The notes under the pieces were generated by a model, which did no database searches, had not been told where the DNA came from, and worked only from the letters and a program-made list of their open reading frames with translations. A stretch of DNA of 6,882 bases, taken from the NCBI GenBank assembly GCA_016201185.1, contig JACQDG010000434.1:1-6882 (forward strand). Reading direction: 5' to 3'. Numbering within the stretch: the stretch's first letter is position 1; each line of letters opens with the position of its first letter. The DNA is from Acidobacteriota bacterium (GTDB lineage Bacteria; Acidobacteriota; Terriglobia; Bryobacterales; JACQDG01). Shown piece after piece: positions 6,450-6,882 of the stretch. Made by a program: the position numbers and the translations under genes.

Positions 6450-6882
6450 TCACCCCTTCAGCGCGGAGAACAGCTTGGTGAGGCTGTCCCTGGCGTCGCC
6501 GAAGAGCATCATGCACTTGGGATTGTAGTAAAGGTCGTTGTCCACGCCGGCGAAGCCCGGGCGCATGCTGCGCTTCAGCACGATGATCGATTTGGCGCGC
6601 TCCACTTCCAGGATCGGCATGCCGTAGAGCGGGCTCGAGCGGTTGCGCTTGGCCGCCGGGTTGGTCACGTCGTTGGCGCCCACCACCAGGGCCACGTCGG
6701 CCTCGCCGAAATAGGGATTGATCTGCTCCATCTCGTACAACTGGTCGTAAGGGACGTTGGCCTCGGCCAGCAGGACGTTCATGTGCCCGGGCATGCGGCC
6801 GGCCACGGGGTGGATGCCGTAGAGCACCTCGATCCCGCGCGCCTCCAGCAGCTCGGCCAGCTCGCGGATCGTGTGCTGCGCC
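6450..6882 (-). CDS. pntB: NAD(P) transhydrogenase subunit beta, C-terminal domain III (5' end cut by window edge)
   Basis: PntB is the membrane subunit of the proton-translocating transhydrogenase, which uses proton-motive force to move hydride from NADH to NADP+. The window holds only its last 143 residues, the cytoplasmic NADP(H)-binding domain III. Coding is open from 6881 to the TGA at 6452-6450. In fragment numbering, the signatures are GIHPVAGRMPGHMNVLLAEA (22-41), VVGANDVTNPAA (66-77), GMPILEVERA (87-96) and IVLKRSMRPGFAGVDNDLYY (100-119). MMLFGDARDSL (124-134) follows, matching E. coli PntB nearly block for block. The membrane segments and any pntA lie beyond the right edge. The gene is convergent with GH51-B and has no functional link to the glycosidases. 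A GTG at 6827 (valine in the VLYGIHP stretch) is internal, not a start. Confidence 0.96.
   Translation of the reverse strand, partial: AQHTIRELAELLEARGIEVLYGIHPVAGRMPGHMNVLLAEANVPYDQLYEMEQINPYFGEADVALVVGANDVTNPAAKRNRSSPLYGMPILEVERAKSIIVLKRSMRPGFAGVDNDLYYNPKCMMLFGDARDSLTKLFSALKG

Noticed and set aside
6825..6827. GTG as the start of a short minus-strand gene
   Set aside because: The frame continues upstream to the window edge with PntB-like sequence (AQHTIRELAELLEARGIE), so this is an internal valine codon of a truncated gene.

Overview
The window is G+C-rich bacterial chromosome with dense gene packing and no RNA genes, mobile elements or CRISPR. It holds three genes for predicted exported carbohydrate-active proteins around one divergent promoter region. 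The end of an unrelated housekeeping gene, pntB, enters from the right. The mix of exported GH51 enzymes and a DUF4838 protein, the short intergenic gaps and a bacterial-type transhydrogenase suggest a soil or plant-matter degrader such as an acidobacterium (Solibacteres/Bryobacterales type), a verrucomicrobium or a planctomycete. That placement is inference from gene content only and is not secure.

Layout: 1-1437 (minus) is a GH51 alpha-L-arabinofuranosidase-like gene (GH51-A), cut by the left window edge exactly at its catalytic-nucleophile motif. 1440-3956 (minus) is a complete 838-residue exported DUF4838 protein. Its stop codon lies two bases before the GH51-A start, so the two form a tightly coupled operon read right to left. 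3957-4107 is a 151-bp divergent intergenic region with an imperfect hairpin, a 12-bp near-palindrome and a repeated hexamer. 4108-6432 (plus) is a complete 774-residue GH51 protein (GH51-B) with an N-terminal carbohydrate-binding-like domain. 6433-6449 is a 17-bp convergent gap. 6450-6882 (minus) is the C-terminal NADP(H)-binding domain of the transhydrogenase beta subunit PntB, cut by the right edge.

Working model: the two GH51 proteins and the DUF4838 protein are made from back-to-back transcripts and act outside the cytoplasm on an arabinose-containing (or related) glycan. GH51-A keeps most canonical active-site residues. GH51-B is a more divergent type, with an altered GGN motif and a short acid/base-to-nucleophile spacing. 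The DUF4838 protein joins a GH20b-like N-terminal domain, a DUF4838 core with two cysteine clusters and a beta-rich C-terminal region that I cannot assign to a named family. Its activity is unknown, and it is the most promising target in the window. No transporter, sensor or regulator for the pathway is visible here.
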